Assembly (NCBI GenBank): GCA_001579985.1
Contig: LRSR01011287.1
Location: forward strand, 1 to 25,280
Length of the DNA stretch: 25,280 bases
Source: Hypsibius dujardini
Taxonomy: Eukaryota; Tardigrada; Eutardigrada; Parachela; Hypsibiidae
Reading direction: 5' to 3'
The notes under the pieces were generated by a model that saw only the letters and a list, made by a program, of their open reading frames with translations, made no database searches and was not told where the DNA came from. The number at the start of each line of letters is the position of its first letter. Positions within the stretch are counted from its first letter, which is position 1. Of this stretch, positions 1-10,314 are shown one piece after another. Position numbers and translations under genes: made by a program.

Positions 1-579
1 GTCCCGCCCCTTTTGCCCGTTCCTCGAACCTTTCAGTATACTCAATCTTGTCGTTGATTGTACAGTAAATGCATTGTACTGTACAACGCATGTCCAACGG
101 GCTCCACCACCGCCGGCCAATAAAGGACCATTTTTTTACGTTTTTATTCGACAGTTATTATAACTAGATCGCTTCATAGCGCGGGAAATGATATTACCGT
201 TTGTCTAATCTACAAGACAGATTTCTATCCATCTTAACGGATCAAATAAAATTTTCGCAGCGAAAAGTATTGTTTCTCGTTAACTGAACTAATAGTTTAT
301 TTGCGGCATTAAAGTTTGAGAAATATGTACGAATATTTAATGTAATAAAAATTATTATTATTATTATAAGCTATTAATTTTTTTAAATTAACAAAATTAT
401 CAAAATTAATTGTTAAACTTATTATATTTTAGTTTAATGTATATTTCAAGGAATACAGTAACATTTTTATTTTGTATCGGTTCTTGAGAAACCGCTCCAG
501 CAGAGTTGAATAGATATTAATAATATTAAAGTAGCCCAAAAAGGTAAATAGAAGAGTGCCTCTGTACCGTTGTGAGGAA
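1..579. other. Gene-free left end, 3' flank of the first minus gene
   Basis: No supported gene. Bases 1-20 carry one copy of the dispersed GCCCCTTTTGCCC motif that recurs across the window. A small perfect inverted repeat (TTGTACAGT at 58-66, ACTGTACAA at 78-86) lies beside it. From about 240 the sequence is AT-rich. It contains the probable polyadenylation signal of the minus gene that ends at 580. Confidence 0.6.
466..471 (-). terminator. Probable polyadenylation signal
   Basis: AATAAA on the minus strand (TTTATT on plus), 109 nt past the stop codon of the minus gene ending at 580. Position and strand fit a short 3'UTR. The hexamer is common in AT-rich DNA, so this is only likely. Confidence 0.4.
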
Positions 580-2011
580 TTACTTGTAAATGGCCTCGAG
601 CTGCCTCATCATCAGTCTAATCACCTTCCGTTTCTGCGCCCGGTTCTTATGCTTGGCCGCGGAGCCGTAAAAGATCATCCCCTTGAGGTACTGCTGCGCC
701 AACAGCTGCACTTTCATATCCTTGAACATGGCCTCATCATCTAATATGACAGTGAAGTGAAACCGGACATCACTGCTGCTTTCCGCGGGGACCAACAGTG
801 TCACCGTGTCGTCCGGGTCCGGCGGCGGTCCCCCGAACACGCCCACCCCGTCCGCGGAGCTGAGGATGAGGATTGACCCGATGTCCCGCAGCTTCCTCAC
901 CGTCTTCTCCACACTGCCTAAGGCCTCTTCCACGTTCTGCTGGCCCAACAGCTGGTCATCGTGACGGAGCTTGATGTGAGCCAACTCGTCGTTGAACTCC
1001 TGCTCCATGGTCTTGTCGCCTAACAAGTCCTGGAAAAGTAGAGAAATGTTAATAATACTGGTCAGTTACGGTAACCAGGAATTTAACAATCTACAGTATT
1101 TTGAACGAGACATCCCTTTCACACTTCCAATTCCAAATGGAACTGGAACTGTTTCGTATCTCGGTGCAATCGGCTGCCGTGGATTAAGCACCTTGAAACT
1201 CGTGTTTAATCAGGAGTTAAACTTGCCTTAACCAGGGACAGGATTATTTCAGTGACTTTACGACTTCTTTAATTTATTTAATTCTTTAATTTATCCCAAT
1301 TGAACAAAGCCTTTTTCCAGGCAAGCAATATTTCTAAAGTCGTACTAGAGATATGGATTCTCAGGAGAAAAGTATGGCCAAGATCTGTGATTGGCACTTG
1401 TAAATGGTCCCTTGTAAGCTCGACATTACCGTAACGCTGAATGCTAACAATCAATTATTAAGACAATCTTAAAAGACGATCTTAAAACGCATCGATATTG
1501 GGATGAACCAACAACACACACCCTTGCCTACCTGAAACCACTGCTCAATCTCCTTCATCGCCTCATACTGATGCCGAGCCTTGGTGATATGCAGCTCCAA
1601 ATACTCGGCCACGTCGACTTTCAGCGCCTCCTCCTTACCCTGACATTCCTGAATGATCCGGAAAAAGGTGGCTTCCCGCTCGAGTTTCTCATCCTCCACC
1701 GAGAGGGAGGTGCGAAATCCGCGGGCATTGAGCAGCTCACTGATCCGGTTGAGGGTGTCCTGGAGTTCGATGTTGTTGTTGTTGATCTGGCGGTGTTGTT
1801 TGCTGGACTGCAGGTCGAGGTACGCGTCCAGCGCGTCCCCCTTGAGGTTGTTCACGTTCCCGCCGATGGCTTCGTAGTCCTCCAAGGTGGGGTCGTTGTC
1901 GCCGTCGCGGATGGCGTGGTCGATGATGTCGCGGATGGGCGCCAGGAGGGTGGCCCCATCGCGCAGCTTGGCCAGCGCTTTTTTGGGCGGTGGTTTTTTC
2001 TTGAAAGTCAT
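580..2011 (-). CDS. Unknown charged helical protein, two exons
   Basis: Exon 1 is 1532-2011 and exon 2 is 580-1029. The donor reads CAG|GTAGGC and the acceptor TTTTCCAG|GAC, joined in phase 0, giving 309 residues that start with MTFKKKPPPKKALAKL. I do not recognise the family. Residues 1-20 are basic and proline-rich. Most of the rest is charged and probably helical or coiled-coil (for example the stretch around EQWFQDLLGDKTMEQEFNDE across the junction). A less helical part near residues 210-240 contains GGPPPDPDD. The C-terminus is basic (HKNRAQKRKVIRLMMRQLEA). No signal peptide or membrane segment is visible. The long open frames, good splice sites and high GC relative to the flanks support a real gene. 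A cytoskeletal or ciliary role is conceivable from composition only. Confidence 0.75.
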
Positions 2012-4227
2012 TTATGGAGCTTCCTCTTTTTGAGGTCGTATTTCATTGCACAAATTCAATGGGAAATTAGGGATTAATGATTTGCACAGACTTGGGGAAG
2101 AGGGTGACCTTTAGGATCACCCATGGCAACATTGAGGCATATGTTTGCATGAAAAATAGCGGGAGGGAGAGGGGGAGGGGGAGAGAGGTGGAGGGGGAAA
2201 CGCAAAATTTCGAATCATTAATCAGTATATTTATTTTTCGTTATACTTCCAGCCTCGGCTAGCATGGATATGTGAAAAGCCAAAATTAGTCTGTTAATTA
2301 GTTTTTTATTTACCAAAACTTAACGATTAAGAATTTAATCAGTTTTAAACTGAATTTAGCTGACTAATGTTCTTTTTTAGTTTTGTATAGGTAAATGTTA
2401 TTTGCAGTTAAATCCTTTTTAGTGATTGAATTGTTTTCAGAAACTAATAACTGAAACCAAAAAGATAGAACAGGTTTTTAATTTTGCATTGTATTTGGTT
2501 CTTCAAAAGTGGCGGTACAACTAAATTTACTAGTTCCTCATTTTCATTTTCATTGGTTTTAAGTTTTTAAAGTTTGTTTGCAATTTATTCATATGCGCAA
2601 ATGCGCAGTGTAATCTTGTAGCCAACTATTTCCGCCTCAAATCAAAGCGCACTTTTTTGTACAGTCTGCAGCCTTGTGGTAACATATTGCCTTTGACAAA
2701 TCGAGCGTCCCGATTTTTCTGGCCATGGGTGTACATTAATGTCCGTGTGTCAGTGGTCGATCAATTCATAAAACGTTTTACAACAAAAGTGAGCTGAATT
2801 TGTTTGAAATAAAATGTTGACATTTTTGAAGATTTTATAATTAAACTAAATTAAGGGAAATTTCTTTAAGGGCGAAGTGACCCTCACGGAAACCTTGTAC
2901 AGTTGACCGTCAAAGAACAGTCCAACTCCCGAGTGGTTACCGATGCCGTGGCAATGAACAGACAATCGTCAGGACCGACATTACCGGCGCATTATAAGAA
3001 AAAAAAATTCTCTAACTCAAAATGTAGTGGCTACGTCATTTTAAATGGTTGGGACCAGCAACATCAATTTATGACGTCATACATGGGACCTCAACAGTAG
3101 GAACGAATGACGATCGTGAGTAGTTCGGTAAGATATCCATCACTTTCTGATTGCTTTTTGGTTCCTTTATTTGCCGCACTATATAAACACGTTTGAGGGC
3201 TGAGAACAGGGCAGAAAATTCACAAATTAATTTCAGATATTTTGTTGCTAGGGGACGCGTGTCCACTAAAGCGTTCTACGAAGTTCTATGGCAAACAGAC
3301 GCGGAATGGCCATAGCTGCCAAGTCCTGCCTGATCGAAAACTGCGAAATAAAATAAGAGAATTTAACAAGCGCGTCATAAAGTGTTTCCACGTTTGGTAA
3401 TATCTCCTGCTCTTACTTTTAAATCTTTAAATCCTGAACGCATATCCGTTCTGTTTCCCAACGACTTTTTTATTTTGTTGATCTAAAGCGAAAGAGAATG
3501 GTTGGTTCATAATAAAACAAAATATCAACGCTTGTCTAAATTTTTGCCTCTCGCACTTAAAAAGGGACGCTGTCAACGAACAAAACTACTTGCTGCTATT
3601 GAGGGTGGGTTAGTACTACAGAGAGGTCTCTAAAGCATTTTTTTACATCTTCTAGCTGTTGGAATCTCGGAGAATAAACGGAGAACTGACGGAAGACGAG
3701 ACAAGTATTATTGACAAACGTTCCAAAAAAAATGAGGTTTGCTAAGGGCAAAAATTATCATGTCGCACACAGTTCAGATGTTTTACGTGTTAAAGACAAT
3801 AATTGAGATAAATGTTTGTTTTTGATATTGCGGTGAAATATAAGTCATCGAGATTACAAGCCAAGTATGTCAGTGTAAGATACAAATCTTAAATTATGAG
3901 GCTTTAATTTTTTATCGAATTTCATATTTTTCTCTCTAGTCATGTGTATTTGTTGCCTTTTGTGTCGTGTTTTGTGTGAAACGTCTTTTCGTTGAACTGA
4001 CAGGCATTTTCTTCATGGTACTTTGTAGTGTGCTGGAGTAATAATTGTTTGTAAATCTTAATCGTGAAAGAGGTGCCGGCAACAATTATTCACTGAATGG
4101 CTGGCTGATCCTTGCACTCTGATAAATGGAAAATTTGTCGTTTTTTTATCGTATAGTAAGCGACAGAATTTAATCTAACGGAAAATTCCGAAAATGGGCA
4201 AAAGAGGCGGGGCCGAAATAATAAGGT
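2012..4227. other. Gene-free intergenic stretch
   Basis: No ORF with coding character is seen. Bases 2160-2200 are a purine-rich GGGAGAGG tract. Bases 2280-2460 are AT-rich with partly self-complementary TTAGTT/AACTAA words around a near-palindrome at about 2341-2353. A perfect ATGACGTCAT palindrome (CRE-like) lies at 3071-3080. Near 4150-4215 there is a divergent copy of the dispersed family: AGTAAGCGACAG followed by GGGCAAAAGAGGCGGGGCC. Confidence 0.5.
3071..3080. promoter_or_regulatory. CRE-like palindrome
   Basis: ATGACGTCAT is a full 10-bp palindrome containing TGACGTCA, the classical CREB/ATF site. A half-similar TGACGTCAC occurs at about 5814. It lies 1.06 kb upstream of the minus gene starting at 2011 and 3.6 kb upstream of the plus GPCR. 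It may be a chance occurrence. Confidence 0.2.
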
Positions 4228-4856
4228 GAGGGCTATGCTCACAACCCTACACAATCTTTCGTTATGCTCACAACCCTACACAACTTTTTAATTATCAATT
4301 GCTATGTACACAACCCTTTTCGCTAATTGCTGGACACAACCTTTAGCTATGTACACAACTTTTTCCCGAAAACCCATCAAAGGATATAATCAAGGTCGTT
4401 GCCACGCAAAATCTTCTTTCACACAGGCAACGCGTTCCTGCATATTTCAAACCCGTCCCCATTCAGAATATCTGTTTGTGTGTCTTCGTATTAAATAGCG
4501 TTTACAATCTGCATTATGTCACGTAATTTTTTAAGCATTACTTCTAGTGCAACTGAATCATATTAGAAATAACGAAGAACTAGAGAATAGCAATGACATC
4601 AATGCCATGCTCCAAGCCATCCTCCGGAAAAGGTTGTGTACATAGCAGGGAACCTTTTGGATGGGTCCATCATCAGGGAGCCAACCTTTGGATGAGACAT
4701 GGGTCTTCTGATGGGTCACAACCTTTTGGATGGGTCCATCATCGTCCAAAAAGGTTGGGTCCATCAGAAGGTTGTTCCAACAATTGGCGAAAAAGGTTGC
4801 GTACATAGCAATTGATAATAAGAAAGGTTGTGTAAGGTTGTGGGCATAGCTCTCTC
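4228..4856. repeat. Nested foldback (inverted-repeat) element
   Basis: The left arm (about 4228-4342) and right arm (about 4771-4856) are inverted copies. Both read, in one orientation, through GCTATG, CACAACC, ACACAAC, ATTATCAATTGCTATGTAC, CAACC and TTTTCGC. The left arm contains a partial tandem duplication (ATGCTCACAACCCTACACAA twice). An inner pair is also inverted (near 4345-4375 and 4617-4650). The interior has an exact 24-nt direct repeat at 4652-4675 and 4721-4744, the unit containing CTTTTGGATGGGTCC. There is no transposase ORF. It looks like a nonautonomous foldback or MITE-type element; target-site duplications could not be fixed. Confidence 0.7.
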
Positions 4857-5170
4857 CAAATAATAATGGAACAATCTCAAGGAGTCCCACCCTAAAAATG
4901 TTTTATCGTTTTGGAAAATTGAGAATTCTTAATGCGTGCAATTTTAAACATGAAATGAAAAAACATTGAGGAACCTTAGTGTTCAATCAAATAAATAATC
5001 ACGAATTCATCGGAGTACCCATCAGATGGAACCAAAGGTAATAGAAGAATAGAAGCGCTCTCTACAAGTAAATGGCCACACTAGCAAGAACAGTCCACCT
5101 TTCTCCCTTCGGAAATCTAAGACTTCTGATGGTCATCGTGTAGTCTTCTAGTTTCTTTGGCAATATATTC

Positions 5171-5218
<48 letters not shown>

Positions 5219-6011
5219 GTACACATTCACTGGCTTTTCGTTGAGGCGGCGCTTCAGTGGCCCATGGAGACGTTGGTTAAAGAGCCAAGAATGGCGGCGT
5301 CAATTACAACTCACCACGAGGAATTGGAACTCACCGGCGATTATCGTAAATTTCGGCGAAATCTTCTGCGATGATTAGTCTTGAAATTAGTTATCACTAT
5401 CTAGCCAATCAATCTTGTGTTAGAAGAAAATAATGGTAGTAGTTAGATTTATTATTGTTTTGAAAATAAATTATTTTTACGAATATGCGGTAGATAAACT
5501 TAGGGATGCAAAAAAACACGTGTTTTGGAAATTTTGGCCAGCTCACACAGCCTCTGCAGACCTTTTACATTAACACAAAGTGAAAAATGATCAGCTTTGG
5601 CAATTTCTACCGGAGTCTGGTCTAGCAGCAAACGACAAAACCATGATAATTAAATGTCAAACAACACCAGCTTTCAAATCAGTTCAGTTCAGCAAGATTG
5701 CTCTCGAACCATCTTTACGAGATAGAGCGTTAACTGGTTAATCCATAATTTAATTTACATCACCATTTGCCAGACAAATGACAACGCAGCTCTGTATGGC
5801 GCTCAATGATTTGACGTCACTGACTTTCCAATCCTCTTACTACAAGTAATCAATTACACGCTGCATCCGCTGACCTTCAAGACTTTTTGGGCACATGCCA
5901 TTCGATTTCAAATTAAGTATTAAACGCTGTCAGATGGGCTGACTCGAGGTTGTGCGTAGAGCCTCTTGCATAACAAGAAAACATGCATTTTTAGGGAGAC
6001 CTGATCACTCA
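4857..6011. other. Gene-free intergenic stretch
   Basis: Nothing coding is recognised. It holds the (ACAG)n tract at 5172-5219, a 14-bp palindrome with an E-box core (AAAACACGTGTTTT, about 5513-5526), and a TGACGTCAC word at about 5814. The rest is ordinary AT-rich sequence. Confidence 0.5.
5172..5219. repeat. (ACAG)n microsatellite
   Basis: About twelve perfect tandem copies of the tetranucleotide ACAG on the plus strand. This copy is intergenic, whereas most others in the window are intronic. Confidence 0.95.
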
Positions 6012-6527
6012 CTACAGGGCAGAGGCTCGTTCAGGGTCCTTACAGGTCGGACCCTTCATCCTAGGATTAAGGGGTGGGCAAAAGGGGCAACATACAGTTT
6101 TTTCAAGGTTGAACCCAAAATTCGGCCTCTTTTCCCTGATTATTTTGGAACTTATGGTGGTGTGAGGGTCTGATTTCCAGCGGGCCTTTTGGGATTTCAA
6201 AAGTTTTCAAAAATACCAGTTTTTCATTCAAATTTGAGGTTTATTGAGGTACAATATAAGCTCCTCTATAAGGGGAGGTTCAAAACATTCAAGAACGCTC
6301 CAAATTCGATGAAAAATTAATGTTTTCAAAACTTTTTGATATCGGGGGGGGGGTCCTGGAAATCAGACTCCCAAACGTTTAAAAGTTTCAAAATGATTAG
6401 GGACAAGAGGCCGAATTTCGGGTTCAGTTTTGAAATTTTTTTATTTTGCCCCTTTACCCACCCCTTGCCCTACCGTTAGGGGTCCTGATTCCGACTTGTA
6501 AGGACCCTAAATGAGCCTCTGTGTAGG
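6012..6527. repeat. 516-bp imperfect palindrome (foldback element)
   Basis: The left arm 6012-6180 and right arm about 6355-6527 are inverted copies. Shared blocks in the same order are CAGAGGCTC, AGGGTCCTTACA, AAGGGGTGGG, GGGGCAA, GAACCC, AAATTCGGCCTCTT and TCTGATTTCCAG. The inner segment continues the symmetry (AAGTTTTCAAAA and TTTTTCAT words) down to a centre near 6262-6275. There is no internal ORF. It ends about 200 bp upstream of the GPCR start codon. It is probably a nonautonomous foldback transposon. Confidence 0.8.
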
Positions 6528-6727
6528 ACACGGTACGCGTACTCCTGAACGTAGCAATGTTGTTGCATTGGTGTTTACCTCTGCTGCGAACTAATTTGAA
6601 TTAAGCTCTGCTGAATAAGTAAGATCTAAAGCCTAAGATCTAAACCCTGATAAAATTACATATACTCCTTCCCACTTAATCACAAGAAGACATTCTAGAA
6701 AGGGAAATCTAAAACGACACGAGAAAA

Positions 6728-9083
6728 ATGGTTACAACATTAAACTCTTCAACTGTTCGGCGGAATTTCACGCCAACAGACGATGGCAACGCAACAACTC
6801 GAGTCATCCCGGTCTGGGAGACCTTTCACGACCCGTTGCGGACCTGGTTCATCATCAACCTCACCATTTGCGGGGCAGGTGCGTTGGCCAATCTCCTCCT
6901 CTTGACGGCCATCCTCAGCAGCGGTGCCCATCGTCGCGGCTGCGGCACTCTCATCGTCAATATCGTCTTCATTGAGTTGTGCATGTGTGCCGTCCACTTG
7001 CCCCTCAACACCGTCACGACCTTTCAGGCGCAGTTTCACGCCTATCCCGAGTGGGTCTGTCCCTATATTCATTTCACGTTCCAGTGGACGCAACAGGCGG
7101 GTCATTGGTCGGCCTGCTTTTTGGCGCTCAATCGGTTCGTTGCGATTGTCTGTCCGATTGTCTACCCTCGATGGACCACCAGAGTTGCATATGCTGGCAT
7201 GATTTCAGGTACTAACGTACGGCAGAAAAGATTTTGTATTATTAAAGATACTGTTTTTGAAATTCAATCTTAAGTGGTGTTTGTCTCTCCCAAAAAGGAT
7301 ACATTCTTTCTGAAATCTAATAGAAACTCAGGAGGGTCTGATAATTGTAACTTTCTCTCCAAAAATAATTGCCAATGCCTGATTTTTAAAAGAACGTCTG
7401 ATTTAACAAGAAAAACTAACGTTTAAATATTTACCAAGTTGTTAGTACCGGTATATTTTAACGGAATATTAATGTACATAAATGGGGGACCTCTGTTTTT
7501 AGCTTGGTGTGACTAAATTCGAAATTAATTTTGTTTTCATTTCAGTTGTTCAGGTTAATTTACTACTTGTACGTTCGCTTTCGTGTATCTCATCCCTCAG
7601 TTTGCAACCTTGTCAGCACACGGAGGCGTGTGCTCCAGATGCGGTCAGCGAACCCTTACTAGTCAGTACATTTCTGTTATTTTCCGTTTGCGAACGCAAT
7701 TTGTTCGAACAAATAGTATTTTAACGCGCGCCAACGATATTTTTATTCTGATAAAATATGTTAGAAAATATTGTTTGCTGAATATTTCGTTTTATTTCGT
7801 ATTATTTCCAAAAGCATAAGTCTCATTTAATTCTCTTAATTCTCTTTCTGAATAATGACTTTTTTCGAATATATTTAAACAATCAACATGCAACTTTATA
7901 ATTATCTTATGATGTTTAATGGTGTCGTCATATAAAAACCTGGTCCTTCACTAAAAATAGGTAACGCATCACTAAAATATTAATTAAACAGTAATATTGT
8001 CTTTATGTGTAAAAAAATCATAACTTTACAATATAATAAGATTAACATATTTGTTTATACTAAGTGCACGCATTTTGTATCAATTCCAATCTTATTAAAA
8101 GGTACTGTACTGCCGCGATTAAACCGGTCAGTTTTTACACCCGGACAGCGCATTCGACCTGCGTATGAGTGTGTGAGTGAGTGTGAGTGTGAGTGTGTGA
8201 GCTCAGCTCACTCACTCAACACACAGGCGCGTGTGTGTGCTCACTCAACACAGACGCGTGTGACGGAGGGGTGGCTAAACTGACCGGTTCAATCGCGGCA
8301 GTACAGTATGTACGGTAAATGCAGGCGCATGGATTCTCAGCTTCATGGATAACATAATCCTCGCAGTGGGCGTTGGAGGCCGCTTCGCCTTTGTCGCTCC
8401 GTGGTACAGCTGTGGACCGCGCTCAGACGGGACCGCCATCCTCCCGGTGCTCATCAGTTTCGGGGTCTACCTCCCAGAAGTTTTAATAGCGGCCTTGTAT
8501 CTCGCCATCTTTGTCAAAGTAAAGATTTTCGGTCGAATATTTGTCCGTCGGAACAACATCGTTGATGGACTGCAACCAAAGCCTGCGTCGATTGTCCTGC
8601 TGGCCAAAGCGAAAGCTCAGCGACGCTTTGCCTTAGCAAAGATCATGCTAGCCTCCTCTGTCTGGTACTGCCTCTGCTACTTCCCCAACAACATCATCAC
8701 GTCAACCTCGCTTTTGCGCTACTTCATCGCAAATCCAGTTTTGCAATTATGGATTAGGACCGTCTTTTTATGCGGCTTCGCTGTCAATCCGGTAAGAGGT
8801 GTGCTAGTCCCTTACATCTCCGTCCCATTATATTATCATTATTTTACATAGTCAGATAAATTTATAAAATTACGAAGAATTTCTCTTAGTGGCTAAGTTT
8901 CGCTAGGTCGATTAAATTTTTTTCTTTTGTCAGTCACCCTTCAAGTAATGCCCTCAAGCTACCAATCTTGTTTATCTATTTCTTTGTCTTTTTACCTCTT
9001 TCCGTTTTTATCTGTTAGTATGTTTCGATGTCTGTCTGTCGGTCTACCTCTTTGGGTTTTTGTCTGTTTCTTTATTTGTTTCG

Positions 9084-9121
<38 letters not shown>

Positions 9122-9298
9122 GCAGCTATGTATTTTGATGGGACCCGTGCTCGGAAGTACAAAAAAGGGCTTCCCTCTGTTTCACAGGTCTTCTTCTTTG
9201 CTATGAGTCGTCATTATCGCATCGCTGCTGCTCGGCTCTTTGGTCTTGCGGGCATAATTCTGAGAAGAACCAGGGATCGCTCACTTGCCCGATTTTGA
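6728..9298 (+). CDS. Orphan rhodopsin-family GPCR, three exons
   Basis: Exons are 6728-7208, 8367-8791 and 9188-9298 (phases 1 and 0), encoding 338 residues. It is a seven-pass plasma-membrane receptor. The N-terminus has NxS/T sites at N6, N13 and N21. TM1 is about 40-63, TM2 about 73-97 and TM3 about 110-140. TM4 (about 153-173) spans the first splice junction. TM5 is about 184-210, TM6 about 248-273 and TM7 about 283-307. C111 and C176 can form the conserved TM3-ECL2 disulfide. The DRY site reads NRF (135-137). TM2 has E83 at the usual Asp position. TM6 reads CYFP (264-267) instead of CWxP. TM7 reads NPVFF. The C-tail after TM7 is short and basic, without a clear palmitoylation cysteine. 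The ligand is unknown; a lineage-specific peptide or orphan receptor is likely. The start ATG follows AAAA and precedes the glycosylated N-terminus. Confidence 0.85.
7209..8366 (+). other. Long first intron of the orphan GPCR
   Basis: 1158-nt intron with donor CAG|GTACTA and acceptor CTCGCAG|TGG. It is AT-rich with no coding signal of its own. It hosts the inverted-repeat element at 8103-8308, only about 58 nt upstream of the acceptor. Confidence 0.75.
8103..8308. mobile_element. MITE-like element with TA target duplication
   Basis: Terminal inverted repeats of about 40 nt (8103-8142 and 8269-8308) share TACTGTACTGCCGCGATT, then ACCGGTCAGTTT and CACCC. If the ends are read as CTGTACTGCC...GGCAGTACAG, the element is flanked by TA on both sides, as for Tc1/mariner-type insertions. 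The core is GTGTGAGTGAG/CTCACTCAAC simple sequence, itself partly palindromic (GAGCTCAGCTC). There is no transposase, so it would be nonautonomous. Confidence 0.8.
9085..9118 (+). repeat. Intronic (CTGT)n in GPCR intron 2
   Basis: Tandem CTGT on the coding strand, inside a wider TCTGTC-rich tract (about 8960-9120) that precedes the acceptor at 9187. Confidence 0.9.
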
Positions 9299-9612
9299 GC
9301 TGTTTTTGACCCGACAAAACTGTGGGATAATATTTCGCGGCGCTTACTCTGCGCTCTCTTTTTACTTATTTTCAAGTAATAGACTCAAAAGCTGAGTCGT
9401 AGGAAATGAACTGTTCAAGTGAGATACGACCTAACCATCGGGGCCGCTTACATTTGGGGAAAAATACTAGTGCGTAACTCCGTTGGGATGTTACTGCTTT
9501 CTGAAGAAAGAAAAAAAGCATTAAGAGATGATACTACAACAGAAAAGACTAAAACGGGTAAGGATTTCCATGTGCAGACAACAAATTGGAGAGCCAACTC
9601 GGCTACATGCCG
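9299..9612. other. Convergent intergenic gap, GPCR and MED19 3' ends
   Basis: 314 bp between the stop of the plus-strand GPCR and the stop of the minus-strand MED19. No clear AATAAA was found for either strand. Confidence 0.5.
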
Positions 9613-10280
9613 TCATGATCGTCTCTCTGGAGAGAAAAAAACCAAATGTGTAAGTAAGGAGACAGTTGACTTTAAAGAAGTCGAACGTACCCGTTTTCGC
9701 TTTTTGTCTTTCCTCTTCGACCGATGCTCCTGGCCTTCCTTCTCCTTCCGTGCCTTCTTGGCGTCCGGACTAGCATCCATGTCTGGGGGAAGACAAAAGG
9801 TTTCCATGCATGTTGTAGGTGGACAGACAGACAAGCAGACAAGTAAACAGACAAACACGCGGGCAGGCATGGGAGTAGAGAGGGGAGAATCAGACAGCAC
9901 TGCTGACAGACAAAGAACGCCATGCTGCGGCAGACAAAGATACAGACTACCGGCAGATACAGGCAGCGAGATAGATGGAAAACCGGATATACAGAAGAAA
10001 AAGTGCAAGACAGAAGGAAAGACAACAGAGTCAGAGACCCAGTAGAGATATTAGGACAGCAAGGCACATAGGTTATGGACCGGACAAACCAACGACAAAC
10101 AGTTAATAAGGAAGGCAGACAGAAAGACACACTGAGCGGGCAGGGAGACAGACAGACTTACAAAACACAAAAGGTACAGAGAATTAGCATGCAGGCAGGC
10201 GTTCAGGCAGATAACAAACAAACAAACAGAGAGACAGAGAGACAGAGAGACAGAGAGACAGACAGACAGACATGACAGAT

Positions 10281-10314
<34 letters not shown>

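Noticed and set aside
1571-2077. 168-codon plus-strand ORF
   Set aside because: It is the complement of the minus-strand exon 1532-2011, which has splice sites and a better protein composition.
2280-2460. AT-rich TTAGTTTT/AACTAAAA words similar to 12540-12780
   Set aside because: The similarity is low-complexity and I could not define boundaries, so it is not claimed as a repeat family.
6749-7105. 118-codon minus-strand ORF
   Set aside because: Antisense shadow of GPCR exon 1, which encodes clear transmembrane helices.
8165-8260. GTGAG/CTCAC repeats as a CRISPR-like array
   Set aside because: Irregular simple sequence inside a eukaryotic MITE; no spacers of constant length.
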